A stretch of 64,000 bases of DNA from contig NZ_JASNRD010000004.1 of NCBI RefSeq assembly GCF_030412015.1, forward strand, positions 124,001-188,000, in the 5' to 3' direction. Positions within the stretch are counted from its first letter, which is position 1. Each line of letters starts with the position of its first letter. This DNA is from Massilia sp. YIM B02763. GTDB taxonomy: Bacteria; Pseudomonadota; Gammaproteobacteria; Burkholderiales; Burkholderiaceae_D. Shown one piece after another: positions 36,901 to 45,670 of the stretch. The notes beneath the pieces are model-generated. The model saw only the letters and a list, made by a program, of their open reading frames with translations. It ran no database searches and was not told where the DNA came from. The position numbers were made by a program, and so were the translations under genes.

Positions 36901-36961
36901 AATAAGTAGTGCGCTATTTAATAGGGAATTACAGATTAATAAGTAGTGCGCTATTAAATAG
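36901..36961. promoter_or_regulatory. Tandem operator repeats before the secreted hydrolase
   Basis: AATAAGTAGTGCGCTATT occurs at 36901-36918 and again at 36938-36955, a 37-bp period. Each copy runs into an 11-bp palindrome, CTATTTAATAG (36914-36924) and CTATTAAATAG (36951-36961). They lie between the regulator stop and the hydrolase start and match the site before the regulator, so they are probably its operators. Confidence 0.6.
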
Positions 36962-37026
36962 TGTTTATAGGTAGTGAAGTAAAAAAACATCCACAACGAC
37001 CACGCAAGACATTGAAAGGAACCACC

Positions 37027-38049
37027 ATGAAAACCGTCGCCACCATCCTGTCCGCTTCCCTGTTCGTCATCGGCGCCCAAGCCGCCATGGCAGCCCCGGC
37101 CGTGCCGGCCGCCGAACACCAGACCCAGGCCTTCCTGAACGTACTGAACAGCAGCGGCGGCAAGCCGATGGAACAGATGAGCCCGCAGGAAGCGCGCCAG
37201 GTGCTGATCGGCGCCCAGAAATCGGTGCAGGTCGACCTGTCCGGCGTGGACGTCAGCAACCGCACGATCACCCAGGACGGCCAGAAGGTCGACCTGACCG
37301 TCGTCCGGCCGCACGGCGCCAAGGGCGCGACCCCGGTCTTCATGTTCTTCCACGGCGGCGGCTGGGTGCTGGGCGACTACCCGACCCATGCCCGCCTGGT
37401 GCGCGACCTGGTGAACTATTCCGGCGCGACCGCGGTGTTCGTGAACTACACCCCGTCGCCGGAAGCGCAATACGGCGTGGCGATCAACCAGGCCTATGCC
37501 GCGACCAAGTGGGTGGCCGCCAACGGCAAGGAAATCAATGTCGACGGCAGCCGCCTGGCCGTGGCCGGCAATAGCGTCGGCGGCAATATGGCGGCCGTCG
37601 TCAGCCTGATGGCGAAGGACAAGGGCGCACCGAAGATCCGTTACCAGGTGCTGCTGTGGCCCGTGACCGACAACAATTTCGAGACCGCGTCGTATAACGA
37701 GTTCGCCAATGACCACTTCCTCACCAAGAACATGATGAAATGGTTCTGGGATAACTATACGACCGACGCCGCCAAGCGCAACGAGAACTATGCCTCGCCG
37801 CTGCGCGCCAGCACCGAGCAGCTGAAAGGCTTGCCGCCCGCCCTCGTGCAGACCGCCGAGCTGGACGTACTGCGCGACGAAGGCGAAGCGTATGCGAAGA
37901 AACTGGACGCCGCCGGCGTGCCGGTGACCGCCACCCGCTACAACGGCATGATCCACGACTATGGCCTGCTGAACCCGCTGGCCAAGGTGCCGGAAGTGCA
38001 ATCGGCGCTGCTGCAGGCGGGTACCGAGCTGAAAGTGCACCTGAAATAA
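37027..38049 (+). CDS. Exported alpha/beta hydrolase, hormone-sensitive-lipase type
   Basis: 340-residue secreted esterase-like enzyme. The signal peptide (MKTVATILSASLF to AAMA) is followed by the oxyanion motif HGGGW (109-113), the nucleophile elbow GNSVGG with Ser183, Asp in TAELDVLRDEG and His in MIHDYGLL. This is the HSL/acetyl-hydrolase pattern. AAGGAA precedes ATG 37027. The two operator palindromes just upstream tie it to the MarR/OhrR-like gene. Its substrate may be the inducing compound, possibly a toxic ester; this is an inference. Confidence 0.88.
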   Translation: MKTVATILSASLFVIGAQAAMAAPAVPAAEHQTQAFLNVLNSSGGKPMEQMSPQEARQVLIGAQKSVQVDLSGVDVSNRTITQDGQKVDLTVVRPHGAKGATPVFMFFHGGGWVLGDYPTHARLVRDLVNYSGATAVFVNYTPSPEAQYGVAINQAYAATKWVAANGKEINVDGSRLAVAGNSVGGNMAAVVSLMAKDKGAPKIRYQVLLWPVTDNNFETASYNEFANDHFLTKNMMKWFWDNYTTDAAKRNENYASPLRASTEQLKGLPPALVQTAELDVLRDEGEAYAKKLDAAGVPVTATRYNGMIHDYGLLNPLAKVPEVQSALLQAGTELKVHLK

Positions 38050-38084
38050 AGTGCGAAGGGTGCGTAACCCGTACACGGTACCAG

Positions 38085-38170
38085 CGTCGCCCCTGCGCAG
38101 GCATGGACCCAATTTTTTAGCGCCGTCGCAACGCACGCGGAATTGGGCCCCTGCCTTCGCAGGGGCGACG
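38085..38170. repeat. Inverted-repeat element, copy A
   Basis: Two 30-base arms (38085-38114 and 38141-38170) match as inverted repeats at 27 positions around a 26-bp centre. The outer ends read CGTCGCCCCTGCG and the inner ends reach CCAATT. It shares arms and part of the centre (GCCGTCGC) with copy B at 54487-54579. It sits 36 bp after the hydrolase stop and could fold into a large hairpin. Confidence 0.75.
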
Positions 38171-38283
38171 TCGTTATATGCCTGACATGCATATTTATTT
38201 ACAACTTGTTAAAAATTAGTTCGTTCATGTTCTACAATTAACCGGTACGCTGACGTCGAACACGCAAACACGGAGAGAAGACG

Positions 38284-38952
38284 ATGCACGCCACCGGCCT
38301 TGCCGCCGCCATCCTGTTCGCCGTGGGCGGCGCCCACGCCCAGACCCTGGTTCCCGAACCGGAACCGTCCCCGGTCCTGCTGCCGCAGCCGGCCGCGACG
38401 CTGTCGTCGACCCCGCTGCTGTCCCAGCCTTTCGCGAAGATCCAGCCGACTTCGCGCACTTACCTCAAGAACCTCGCCGAGCCGGACCGCATGCCGCGCG
38501 ACCCGGCCGCCTTCGGCCGCTACGTCACGGATCCGCGCCTGCTCGCCGGCGTGCAGCTGACGCCGTTCATCGCGCTGGAGGGCGGCTACGTCAACCTGTA
38601 TGACCGCGGCACTTTCCTGGCCAGCTACACGCGCCCGGAAGAGGCGAACGGTGCGTTGAACGTGAAGGGCATGCATACCCATGCTGCCGCGAGGATCACG
38701 ATCCCGGCGGGCGACCGCTGGGAAGCCTTCGGCAAGGTGGGCGTGGCCTACAGCGAGTACAAGCATCGCGACGAGCTGCACAGGTCGGTGCAGGAAACCG
38801 ACACGGGCGTGTACGCGGGCGCGGGCGCGAAGTACAAGCTGAGCGAGAAGGCTTCCGTCTCGGGATCGTTCGAACGCTACGGCAACAGCGAGCGCTGGGG
38901 GCCGAATACCAATAACAACAGCATCAAGGCCAACGTGAACCTGGGTTTCTGA
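38284..38952 (+). CDS. Outer-membrane beta-barrel protein, OmpA/OmpW-like
   Basis: 222-residue exported protein with signal peptide (MHATGLAAAILFAVGGAHA) and a proline-rich linker (PEPEPSPVLLPQP). The barrel-like part has alternating strands: LTPFIALEGGYVNLYD, AFGKVGVAYSEYKH, TGVYAGAGAKYKL and VSGSFERYG. The end NVNLGF carries the terminal Phe used for outer-membrane insertion. No enzymatic motif. It precedes a large TonB receptor on the same strand by 116 bp; a functional link is possible but unproven. Confidence 0.7.
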   Translation: MHATGLAAAILFAVGGAHAQTLVPEPEPSPVLLPQPAATLSSTPLLSQPFAKIQPTSRTYLKNLAEPDRMPRDPAAFGRYVTDPRLLAGVQLTPFIALEGGYVNLYDRGTFLASYTRPEEANGALNVKGMHTHAAARITIPAGDRWEAFGKVGVAYSEYKHRDELHRSVQETDTGVYAGAGAKYKLSEKASVSGSFERYGNSERWGPNTNNNSIKANVNLGF

Positions 38953-39068
38953 TCGCCGGATCCAGGTTTTTATTTGTAGTTGCATAAGCTTGTACGAAAT
39001 AAATCGTTCCGGCTGAGCAGTGCTGTTTGGTAAAGTCCGCGTCCCCAAAAGGACTCACCACAACAAGC

Positions 39069-41753
39069 ATGAAGACCAAGCATCTGCTGGCCGCCCTATC
39101 CGGCGTGCCGCTCATCGGCCTGCCGTACAACGCGCAGGCGCAAACCGAACCGGCCTCCACCACGGCGACCGCACCCGCATCCGTCGTCGTCACCGGTTCG
39201 CGCATCGCGCGCGCCAGCCTCGAAGGGCCGTCGGCCGTCACCATCCTCAAGGGCGAGGACATCACGCGCCAGGGCTACAAGAACGTGTTCGACGCCCTCA
39301 ACAACCAGGTGCAGAACAGCGGGTTCACCCAGGGCGCCGACTTCGGCAATACCTTCACGCCGTCGGCGAACACCATCAGCCTGCGCGGCCTGGGCCCGAA
39401 CCACACGCTGATCCTGCTGAACGGCCGCCGCCTGGCCGACTTCCCCGTCGCCTACGACGGCACCGTCAACTTCACCAACCTGGCCAATATCCCGTCCTCG
39501 ATCGTCGAACGCATCGAGATCCTGTCCGGCGGCGCCTCGGCGATCTACGGCTCGGACGCGATCGCGGGCGTGGTGAACATCATCCTCAAGAAGAAATTCG
39601 ACGGCGTCGACGTCAACGTCAAGGCCGGCGGCACCACGCGCGGCGGCGGCGCCGAGCGGCGCCTGCAGGTGACGGGCGGACGCCAGTTCGACCGCCTGTC
39701 GACCGTGTTTTCGCTGGAGCTCGACGACCGCAACCCGATCGCCGCCTCCCAGCGCGACTTCATGGCCACGCGCCAGGGCACGCCCACCAACGTGCTGTCG
39801 CGCCGCGACGCCACCGTCGGCCGCTACATCGACCAGGACTGCGCCCAGGTGGGCGGGCTGTTCGGCGGCAGCGTGGCCAGCTACGCTTCGCGCACGGGCA
39901 ACTACTGCGCCAGCAACAAGGTCAGCCCGACCTACTGGTCCGTGCAGACCCAGAACCTGAGCAAGAACGCCTTCGGCAGCGCCACGTATGAACTGAACGA
40001 CGACACCACGCTGTTCGCCGACCTCCTGCTGGGCCGCAACGACACGCAGAACAATACGCGCGGCCCGTCCTGGACCTCGTCCTCGACCAACGGCAGCTAC
40101 TTCCTGAACCGGAACACGGGCCACTACGAAGCCTGGACCCGCTACATGTCGCCGGAAGAGATGGGCGGCGTGTCGCGCTACAACCGCCACTGGAAGGACG
40201 AATCGGTGGCCGCCTCGCTGGGCGCGCGCGGCCACGTCACCGGCACCAGCTGGAAGTGGGAGGCGGGCTACAGCGCCTCCTGGTACGAAAGCAAGAGCCG
40301 GACGCCGCGCGCGCTGGCCAATATCGACAGCTTCTTCCTGGGCCCCAAACTCGGCCTCGACAGCAACGGCATCGCGATCTACGCGCCGGACCCGGCGCGC
40401 CTGGCGCGCCCGCTGACGGCCGCGGAATTCGACGGCATCACGGGCCAGGCGCAGAGCGATGACGAATCGTGGACGCACACGCTGTCGGCCAGCGCCAACG
40501 GCGAAGTGCTGCAACTGCCGGCCGGGCCGCTGCAAGTGGCGGCCGTGGTCGAGGCGGGCCGCCAGGGCTTCTCGAACCGCCCGGACGAACGCATCAACCA
40601 GGGCTACTTCAACCTGGCCACGACGAGCGACGTCACGGCCGGCACCCGCACGCGCTACGCGGCCGGCGTGGAAGCCAACATTCCCGTGACGACGATGCTG
40701 ACGGCGACGCTGGCCGGCCGCTACGACCGCTACGAATTCGCCGAGCGCGACAGCGGCAAGTTCACCTACAACGGCGGCCTGGAACTGCGCCCGGCGAAGG
40801 ACCTGCTGGTGCGCGCCAACTACGCGACCAGCTTCCGCGCGCCGGACATGAACTACATCTACAAGGCGCGCGGCACCGGCTATTACGCGTCCACGACCGA
40901 CTACTACCGCTGCGGCCTGGCCGGCCAGCCCCTGTCCGGCTGCGAATTCGCCAGCGTCTCGCCGGGCGTGGACTACGTCCAGCTCGGCAGCAAGGACCTG
41001 AAGCCGGAGAAGGGCAAGTCCTACGGCGCCGGTATCGTGTGGTCGCCGAGTGCCGCCTTCGACGCGTCGATCGACTACTGGAAGATCCGCATCGACGACC
41101 TGGTGACGAACCTGGACGCCGACCAGCTGCTGCGCGACGAAGCGGCCTGCCGCCTGGGCACGCAGGACATCGGCTCGCCGACCTGCGTCGACGCCATCGC
41201 GCGCATCACCCGCTTCGCGGCGAATTCGCCCGTGCGTCCGGGCGAGATCAAGGAAATCCGCGTCAACCCGATCAACGCGGCCCAGCAGGAAAGCAGCGGC
41301 ATCGACGTCAGCGCGAAATATGCGCTGAGGACGGGCACCTATGGCACCTTCACGCTGCGCGGCAACTACGCGAAGACGCTGACGCGCCGCTCGCGCCAGT
41401 TCGCCGCCGACGCCGTGAAGGACGACCTGCATGCGCTGGACAGCATGGACTGGCCGGACAAGCTGGCCGCGAGCCTGAACTGGGACCGCGGCCCGTGGTC
41501 GGCGACGCTGTTCGCCACCCGCTACGGCAAGATCCCGAACCAGGCGCAGACGGACTACCTGTCGCCGTCCACGCTGTTCAACACCAGCGTCGTCTACCGC
41601 GTCACGGACCGCCTGACGGTATCGGCCATCGTCAACAACGTCTTCAACCGCGTCAAGCACGACGATTCGGCGGGCTGGCCGAACTATGCGGTGGGCAACT
41701 ACAGCCCGGCGGGGCGTACGGGCTGGGTGGAGTTGAATTACCACTTCCTGTGA
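39069..41753 (+). CDS. TonB-dependent outer-membrane receptor (unknown ligand)
   Basis: 894-residue receptor. The signal peptide ends near NAQAQ, followed by a TonB-box-like SVVVTGSRI and a plug with NTISLRGLGPNHTLILLNGR and GGASAIYGSDAIAGVVNII. The barrel ends WVELNYHFL with a nearly terminal Phe. The wording is that of the Xanthomonas/Sphingomonas sugar and peptide receptor subgroup. The preferred start is ATG 39069, where the signal peptide begins. No transporter or enzyme adjoins it, so the ligand cannot be named. A dispersed repeat starts three bases after the stop. Confidence 0.9.
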   Translation: MKTKHLLAALSGVPLIGLPYNAQAQTEPASTTATAPASVVVTGSRIARASLEGPSAVTILKGEDITRQGYKNVFDALNNQVQNSGFTQGADFGNTFTPSANTISLRGLGPNHTLILLNGRRLADFPVAYDGTVNFTNLANIPSSIVERIEILSGGASAIYGSDAIAGVVNIILKKKFDGVDVNVKAGGTTRGGGAERRLQVTGGRQFDRLSTVFSLELDDRNPIAASQRDFMATRQGTPTNVLSRRDATVGRYIDQDCAQVGGLFGGSVASYASRTGNYCASNKVSPTYWSVQTQNLSKNAFGSATYELNDDTTLFADLLLGRNDTQNNTRGPSWTSSSTNGSYFLNRNTGHYEAWTRYMSPEEMGGVSRYNRHWKDESVAASLGARGHVTGTSWKWEAGYSASWYESKSRTPRALANIDSFFLGPKLGLDSNGIAIYAPDPARLARPLTAAEFDGITGQAQSDDESWTHTLSASANGEVLQLPAGPLQVAAVVEAGRQGFSNRPDERINQGYFNLATTSDVTAGTRTRYAAGVEANIPVTTMLTATLAGRYDRYEFAERDSGKFTYNGGLELRPAKDLLVRANYATSFRAPDMNYIYKARGTGYYASTTDYYRCGLAGQPLSGCEFASVSPGVDYVQLGSKDLKPEKGKSYGAGIVWSPSAAFDASIDYWKIRIDDLVTNLDADQLLRDEAACRLGTQDIGSPTCVDAIARITRFAANSPVRPGEIKEIRVNPINAAQQESSGIDVSAKYALRTGTYGTFTLRGNYAKTLTRRSRQFAADAVKDDLHALDSMDWPDKLAASLNWDRGPWSATLFATRYGKIPNQAQTDYLSPSTLFNTSVVYRVTDRLTVSAIVNNVFNRVKHDDSAGWPNYAVGNYSPAGRTGWVELNYHFL

Positions 41754-41755
41754 CG

Positions 41756-41843
41756 GTCGAACGCGTGGACGGGGAACCCGTCTACCCCACCCGTGACACA
41801 GACGTCCTGGTAGGGTGGACGGCTTGCCGTCCACGCGTTCGAC
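41756..41843. repeat. GTAGGGTGGACGG repeat element, second copy
   Basis: Left arm GTCGAACGCGTGGACGG onward (41756-41790) and right arm (41810-41843, GTAGGGTGGACGGCTTGCCG then TCCACGCGTTCGAC) are imperfect inverted repeats. The right arm matches the units at 9921-10069. It sits directly after a receptor gene. Confidence 0.7.
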
Positions 41844-41919
41844 GGACGTGTGACATGGACGAAAAAAAGGCAGGACCGAGGTCCCGCCAAGAGGGTACGG
41901 AAGATAGAACCTTCTCCGT

Positions 41920-44382
41920 TCAGAACCGGTAGTTCAGCGACGCTTCCCACGCCCTGCCGAACAGCGGCCGCGCATTGATCGGCCCAGTGCTCGCGCCCAC
42001 CAGGCGCGAATTCCCTTCCGTCAGCCCCAGCTCGTTGGTCACGTTCGTCCCCGTCAGGCGCAGTTCCAGGCGGTCCGAAAGCTCGGCCAGCACGCCGATG
42101 TCGAGCGTGTCGTACTTCGGCAGGTATTGCGTGTTGGCCTGGTCGGCCCAGCGCGCGCCGATATGCGAATACGTGCCGTAGAACTTCAGCGCGCGGTCGC
42201 CGATCGGCAGGCGGTAGCTGGGCGAGAAGCGGTACTGGAACTTCGGCTGGCGCTGCACCTGGTTGCCCGCGATGGCCGGGTTGTCCTTGTAGGTCGAGTC
42301 CTGCCAGTCGCCCGTCAGCTGCAGCTGCAGTCCCGCGAGCGGGCGCACCGCCAGTTCGAATTCCACGCCCTTGCCCTTCGAGCCGCTCACCGAATACAGG
42401 ATGTCGGTGGTGGTGATCTGCTGGAACGAAATGCCCTTGAAGTCGGTCCAGAACGCGTTCACGTAGGCGCTGTAGACGGGCGTCGCCGTCTTGAAGCCGA
42501 CCTCGTACTGCGTCACCTTCGGATTCGGAATGCGGTTGCGGTCGTCCAGCACGGCCTGGCTGCCGGCATTGCGCATGTCGTCGAAGTAGATGAAGGTGTG
42601 GCCCTGGTTGGCGCGTACGAACACGCTGGAGTTCTTCGTCAGCTTGTACAAGCCGCCCACCGTGAAGGAATTGGCCGAGTCGTCGCGCGCATAGCGGGTG
42701 AAGGTCCCGCTGGGCATCGAGGTGCCGTTGTTGTACACGGTCAGCGGGTTGTTGTCGGTATCGCCCGTCATCTGGTTCGAGACGGAGCCGGACAGGCTCT
42801 GCTTCTCGTGGCGCATGCCCGCGTCGACCTTGATGCGGTCGTTGATGCGCCATTCGTCGGCGATGAAGACCGCCTTGTTGTCGCCATCGTAGGAAGCGAT
42901 CGGCGCATAGTTGACGTTGCCGTCGGTGCCGCGGTTGGACACGATCACGCCATTGTCCAGGCGCGCGTCGATCAGGCGCGCATTCGGCGTGGCCGTCATC
43001 AGGTGGCTGTTGCCGAGGTACCAGGTGTCGCGCGATGTGTAATCCGCATAGTAGCCCCCCACCGTGAGCGTGTTGTCGCGGCCGATCTCCCGGCTCACGC
43101 GCAGCTCGTCCGTGAACGAGCGCAGCTTCTTCTCCACGGCCCACAGGCCCGCCTGCACCACCTGCTGGTCGGCGCCGACGGTGCCGCCGCCGTTCGTATA
43201 GGTCAGCGCGCCGCCGGCGGCGGGCCGGCCGGCCGCCGCCAGCGCCGCCGCATTGCCGTTGGCCGACGCGATCGACTGCGCCAGGTAGTCGGCCGCGGTC
43301 AGCGGGTTGTTCCCCGTGAACATGGCGATGGTGTTCAGGTCGTCCCTGAAGTAATTCAGCTTGTTCGACACGTCCCAGCCGTTCATCTTCTGCTGGTAGT
43401 CGGCGCCGAACAGCGTCGACTTCAGGCCGCGGCCGTCGCCCAGGTCGTAGTTCAGCGTCTTGCCCGGCGCCGCCTCGACGGTGAAGTGGCGTAGTTCGTT
43501 GCTCATCAGCGTGCCGGTGAGCGGATCGAAGCCGGGGAAGGACGAGATGCTGCGGCCCTCGTTGGACGAGATCAGCGGCACGCCCGTGTAGAACGCGTTC
43601 TTGTCGTCGGTGTGGCGCGCATAGACGGTCAGCTCGCCGCCGTCGAGCTTGCGCGTGATCGATGCCGACAGCTGGCCGCCGTCGTCGGCGGGGAAGCCGG
43701 CGTCGCGCACGCCGTCGGTCTTGCGCCAGAAGCCGCCGACCATGCCGTACCACTTGTCCGCCAGCTTGCCGCTGTAGACGCCGTCGATGCGTCGCAGGCT
43801 GCCCGTGCCCGTCGTGACGCGGATATTCCCCTCCGGCGTGTCGCCGCCTTTCTTCATGATGAAGTTCATCGTGGCGCCCGGCTGGCCGCTCGAATAGATC
43901 GTGCTCGGGCCGCCGCGCAGCACCTCGACGCGCTCGATGGTGTCGTCCAGGCGGAACGCCGAGGAGCCTTCGAAGAAGGACAGCACGGGCACCGGATAGA
44001 TCGGGTTGCCGTTCATCTGCACCGACACGAACGGCGAATCGCTGCCCGACGGGAAGCCGCGCACCTCGATGTTGGCGCCGGACTGGCCGCCCGTCGCTTC
44101 CGCATACACGCCCGGCACGATCTTGAGCACGTCCGCGGTGCTGCTGGGCGCCGCCATCTTGAGCTGCTCCTCGGTGGCGGCCGTGATCGAGAAGCTCGTG
44201 TCGATCCTGCGCGTGCCGCTGGCCGACGCGGTGCCGGTCACGACGACCTGCTGGATCTCCTTCTGGACGTCGGCCGCCGGGAGGGGCGAGGATTCCTGGG
44301 CTGCCACGTGCGCATGCAGCGCGAGGGTGGCGACGGCGAGGGCGACGGCATGCAGCCGCGGCAACTGGACTGGCGTTTTCAT
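41920..44382 (-). CDS. TonB-dependent receptor of the GH65 disaccharide locus
   Basis: 820-residue outer-membrane receptor of the siderophore-receptor-like subgroup. The signal peptide ends near HAHVAAQ, followed by TonB-box-like IQQVVVTGTA and a plug with GGQSGANIEVRGFPSG and IERVEVLRGGPSTIYSSGQPG. The barrel ends RAWEASLNYRF with terminal Phe. It is divergent from a LacI regulator, and tandem LacI-type operators lie between them, one overlapping a TTGACA -35 for this gene. It therefore probably imports the oligosaccharide that feeds the GH65 phosphorylase. Confidence 0.9.
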   Translation of the reverse strand: MKTPVQLPRLHAVALAVATLALHAHVAAQESSPLPAADVQKEIQQVVVTGTASASGTRRIDTSFSITAATEEQLKMAAPSSTADVLKIVPGVYAEATGGQSGANIEVRGFPSGSDSPFVSVQMNGNPIYPVPVLSFFEGSSAFRLDDTIERVEVLRGGPSTIYSSGQPGATMNFIMKKGGDTPEGNIRVTTGTGSLRRIDGVYSGKLADKWYGMVGGFWRKTDGVRDAGFPADDGGQLSASITRKLDGGELTVYARHTDDKNAFYTGVPLISSNEGRSISSFPGFDPLTGTLMSNELRHFTVEAAPGKTLNYDLGDGRGLKSTLFGADYQQKMNGWDVSNKLNYFRDDLNTIAMFTGNNPLTAADYLAQSIASANGNAAALAAAGRPAAGGALTYTNGGGTVGADQQVVQAGLWAVEKKLRSFTDELRVSREIGRDNTLTVGGYYADYTSRDTWYLGNSHLMTATPNARLIDARLDNGVIVSNRGTDGNVNYAPIASYDGDNKAVFIADEWRINDRIKVDAGMRHEKQSLSGSVSNQMTGDTDNNPLTVYNNGTSMPSGTFTRYARDDSANSFTVGGLYKLTKNSSVFVRANQGHTFIYFDDMRNAGSQAVLDDRNRIPNPKVTQYEVGFKTATPVYSAYVNAFWTDFKGISFQQITTTDILYSVSGSKGKGVEFELAVRPLAGLQLQLTGDWQDSTYKDNPAIAGNQVQRQPKFQYRFSPSYRLPIGDRALKFYGTYSHIGARWADQANTQYLPKYDTLDIGVLAELSDRLELRLTGTNVTNELGLTEGNSRLVGASTGPINARPLFGRAWEASLNYRF

Positions 44383-44486
44383 CGGATTGTCTCTCTTATG
44401 GATGAGGATTGTTCGGGGGCGTCTCCTCCCCCGCGGCCTGCCGATCTTGCATCTCGGTCAAGCAAGTCGGGCCATTGAATCATCGA

Positions 44487-44523
44487 ATTGTTATCGATGT
44501 CAATCGTATTGTTATCGATGTCA
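44487..44523. promoter_or_regulatory. Tandem LacI-type operators in the divergent promoter
   Basis: ATTGTTATCGATGTCA occurs at 44487-44502 and 44508-44523, exactly 21 bp (two helical turns) apart. The core TGTTATCGATGTCA is an imperfect palindrome with central CG, as in LacI/GalR-family operators. On the minus strand each copy contains TGACATCGATAACA; one overlaps TTGACA, a likely -35 for the receptor gene. A third copy of the core is at 45679-45692. Confidence 0.7.
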
Positions 44524-44593
44524 TTTTTTGTCGACAGCACAAGGGAATCTGGCATAATGCGATCCGGACTGAAGCTCTCATTTGACGGATCAC

Positions 44594-45622
44594 ATGGCGC
44601 AGCAACGCAAAAAACCGGCGGCAACCGACACGGCATTGACGATGGAAGACCTGGCGCGGATCGCCGGCGTGTCGACCATCACGGTGTCGCGCGCGTTGCG
44701 CGACAGCCCGCTGGTGACGGAAAAGACGCGCGAGAAGGTCCGGAAAATCGCGGCCGAGCAGGGCTACCGCTTCAACGTCAGCGCGCGCAACCTGCGCATG
44801 GGGCGCTCGTACTCGGTGGCCGTCGTCGTCGAGATGACGCCCGCGAAGGGCCGGCCCATGTCCGACCCGTATCCGCTCGAACTGCTGGGCGGCATCACCC
44901 AGGAATTGACGACGGCCGGCTACAGCGTCGTGCTGACGTCGCGCCAGCTGCTCGACACGGCGCCCGTGCAGGGCGCCGACGGCCTGATCCTGCTGGGGCA
45001 GGGCTCGCACGGCGAGGCGGTACGCGCGCTGCAGGGTTCCACCGTGCCGCTGGTCGTGTGGGGTGCCCCGGAACACAGGAACGAGAAGCGCGGTGCCGAC
45101 CACGTCGTCGTCGGCAGCGACAACCGCAAGGGCGGCGCCAGCGTGGCCGAGCGCTTCCTCGACCAGGGCCGGCGCCGGCTGGTGTTCCTCGGCGACGTCG
45201 ACCACGCCGAGGTGCAGGAACGCTGCGCCGGCTTCGTCGACGCGCTGTCCGGCCGCGCGCCCGTGCACATCCTGCGTCCTAAGGCCTTCACCTTCGAGGC
45301 CGGCTTCGAATGCGTGCGCGCGCTGCTCAAGAAGAAGGCCGGCCATGCCAGCGACGGCCTGTTCGCCGCCAGCGACCAGCTGGCGATGGGTGCCATCCGC
45401 GCGCTGACCGAGGCCGGCCTGCGCGTGCCGGAAGACATTTCCGTGATCGGCTACGACGACACGCCGGGCGCCGCCAGCTTCGTGCCGCCGCTGACGAGCG
45501 TGCACCAGTACCTGCGCGACGGCGGCGTGCTGCTCGCGCAAAAGATGCTGCAGATGATCGAGGGCCGTGCCGACGTGCACTCGGAGATGCTGCCCACCAC
45601 CCTGATCGTGCGCCAGACCTGA
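44594..45622 (+). CDS. LacI-family repressor of the disaccharide locus
   Basis: 342-residue regulator. The N-terminal HTH TMEDLARIAGVSTITVSRAL (about 16-35) is typical; the sugar-binding domain follows with DGLILLG, DNRKGGASVAERFLDQG, FAASDQLAMGAI and VIGYDD. ATG 44594 is preferred; a TTG four codons earlier is possible. CATAAT at 44553-44558 is a likely -10. It heads the plus-strand operon (GH65, pgmB, MFS) and is divergent from a TonB receptor, and the tandem ATCGAT operators between them are its likely targets. Confidence 0.9.
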   Translation: MAQQRKKPAATDTALTMEDLARIAGVSTITVSRALRDSPLVTEKTREKVRKIAAEQGYRFNVSARNLRMGRSYSVAVVVEMTPAKGRPMSDPYPLELLGGITQELTTAGYSVVLTSRQLLDTAPVQGADGLILLGQGSHGEAVRALQGSTVPLVVWGAPEHRNEKRGADHVVVGSDNRKGGASVAERFLDQGRRRLVFLGDVDHAEVQERCAGFVDALSGRAPVHILRPKAFTFEAGFECVRALLKKKAGHASDGLFAASDQLAMGAIRALTEAGLRVPEDISVIGYDDTPGAASFVPPLTSVHQYLRDGGVLLAQKMLQMIEGRADVHSEMLPTTLIVRQT

Positions 45623-45670
45623 GCGGCGCACCATCGCATGCAACCATACACCGCACACAAGGAAACCGCC

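Noticed and set aside
39000..41753. Operon of the small outer-membrane protein and the following TonB receptor
   Set aside because: The 116-bp gap is AT-rich and promoter-like, and the two proteins share no obvious function, so one transcript is not supported.
44411..44433. GGGGGC...CCCCC hairpin in the leader of the receptor mRNA as a riboswitch
   Set aside because: It is a simple short stem with no conserved aptamer features, and the ribosome-binding site lies outside it.
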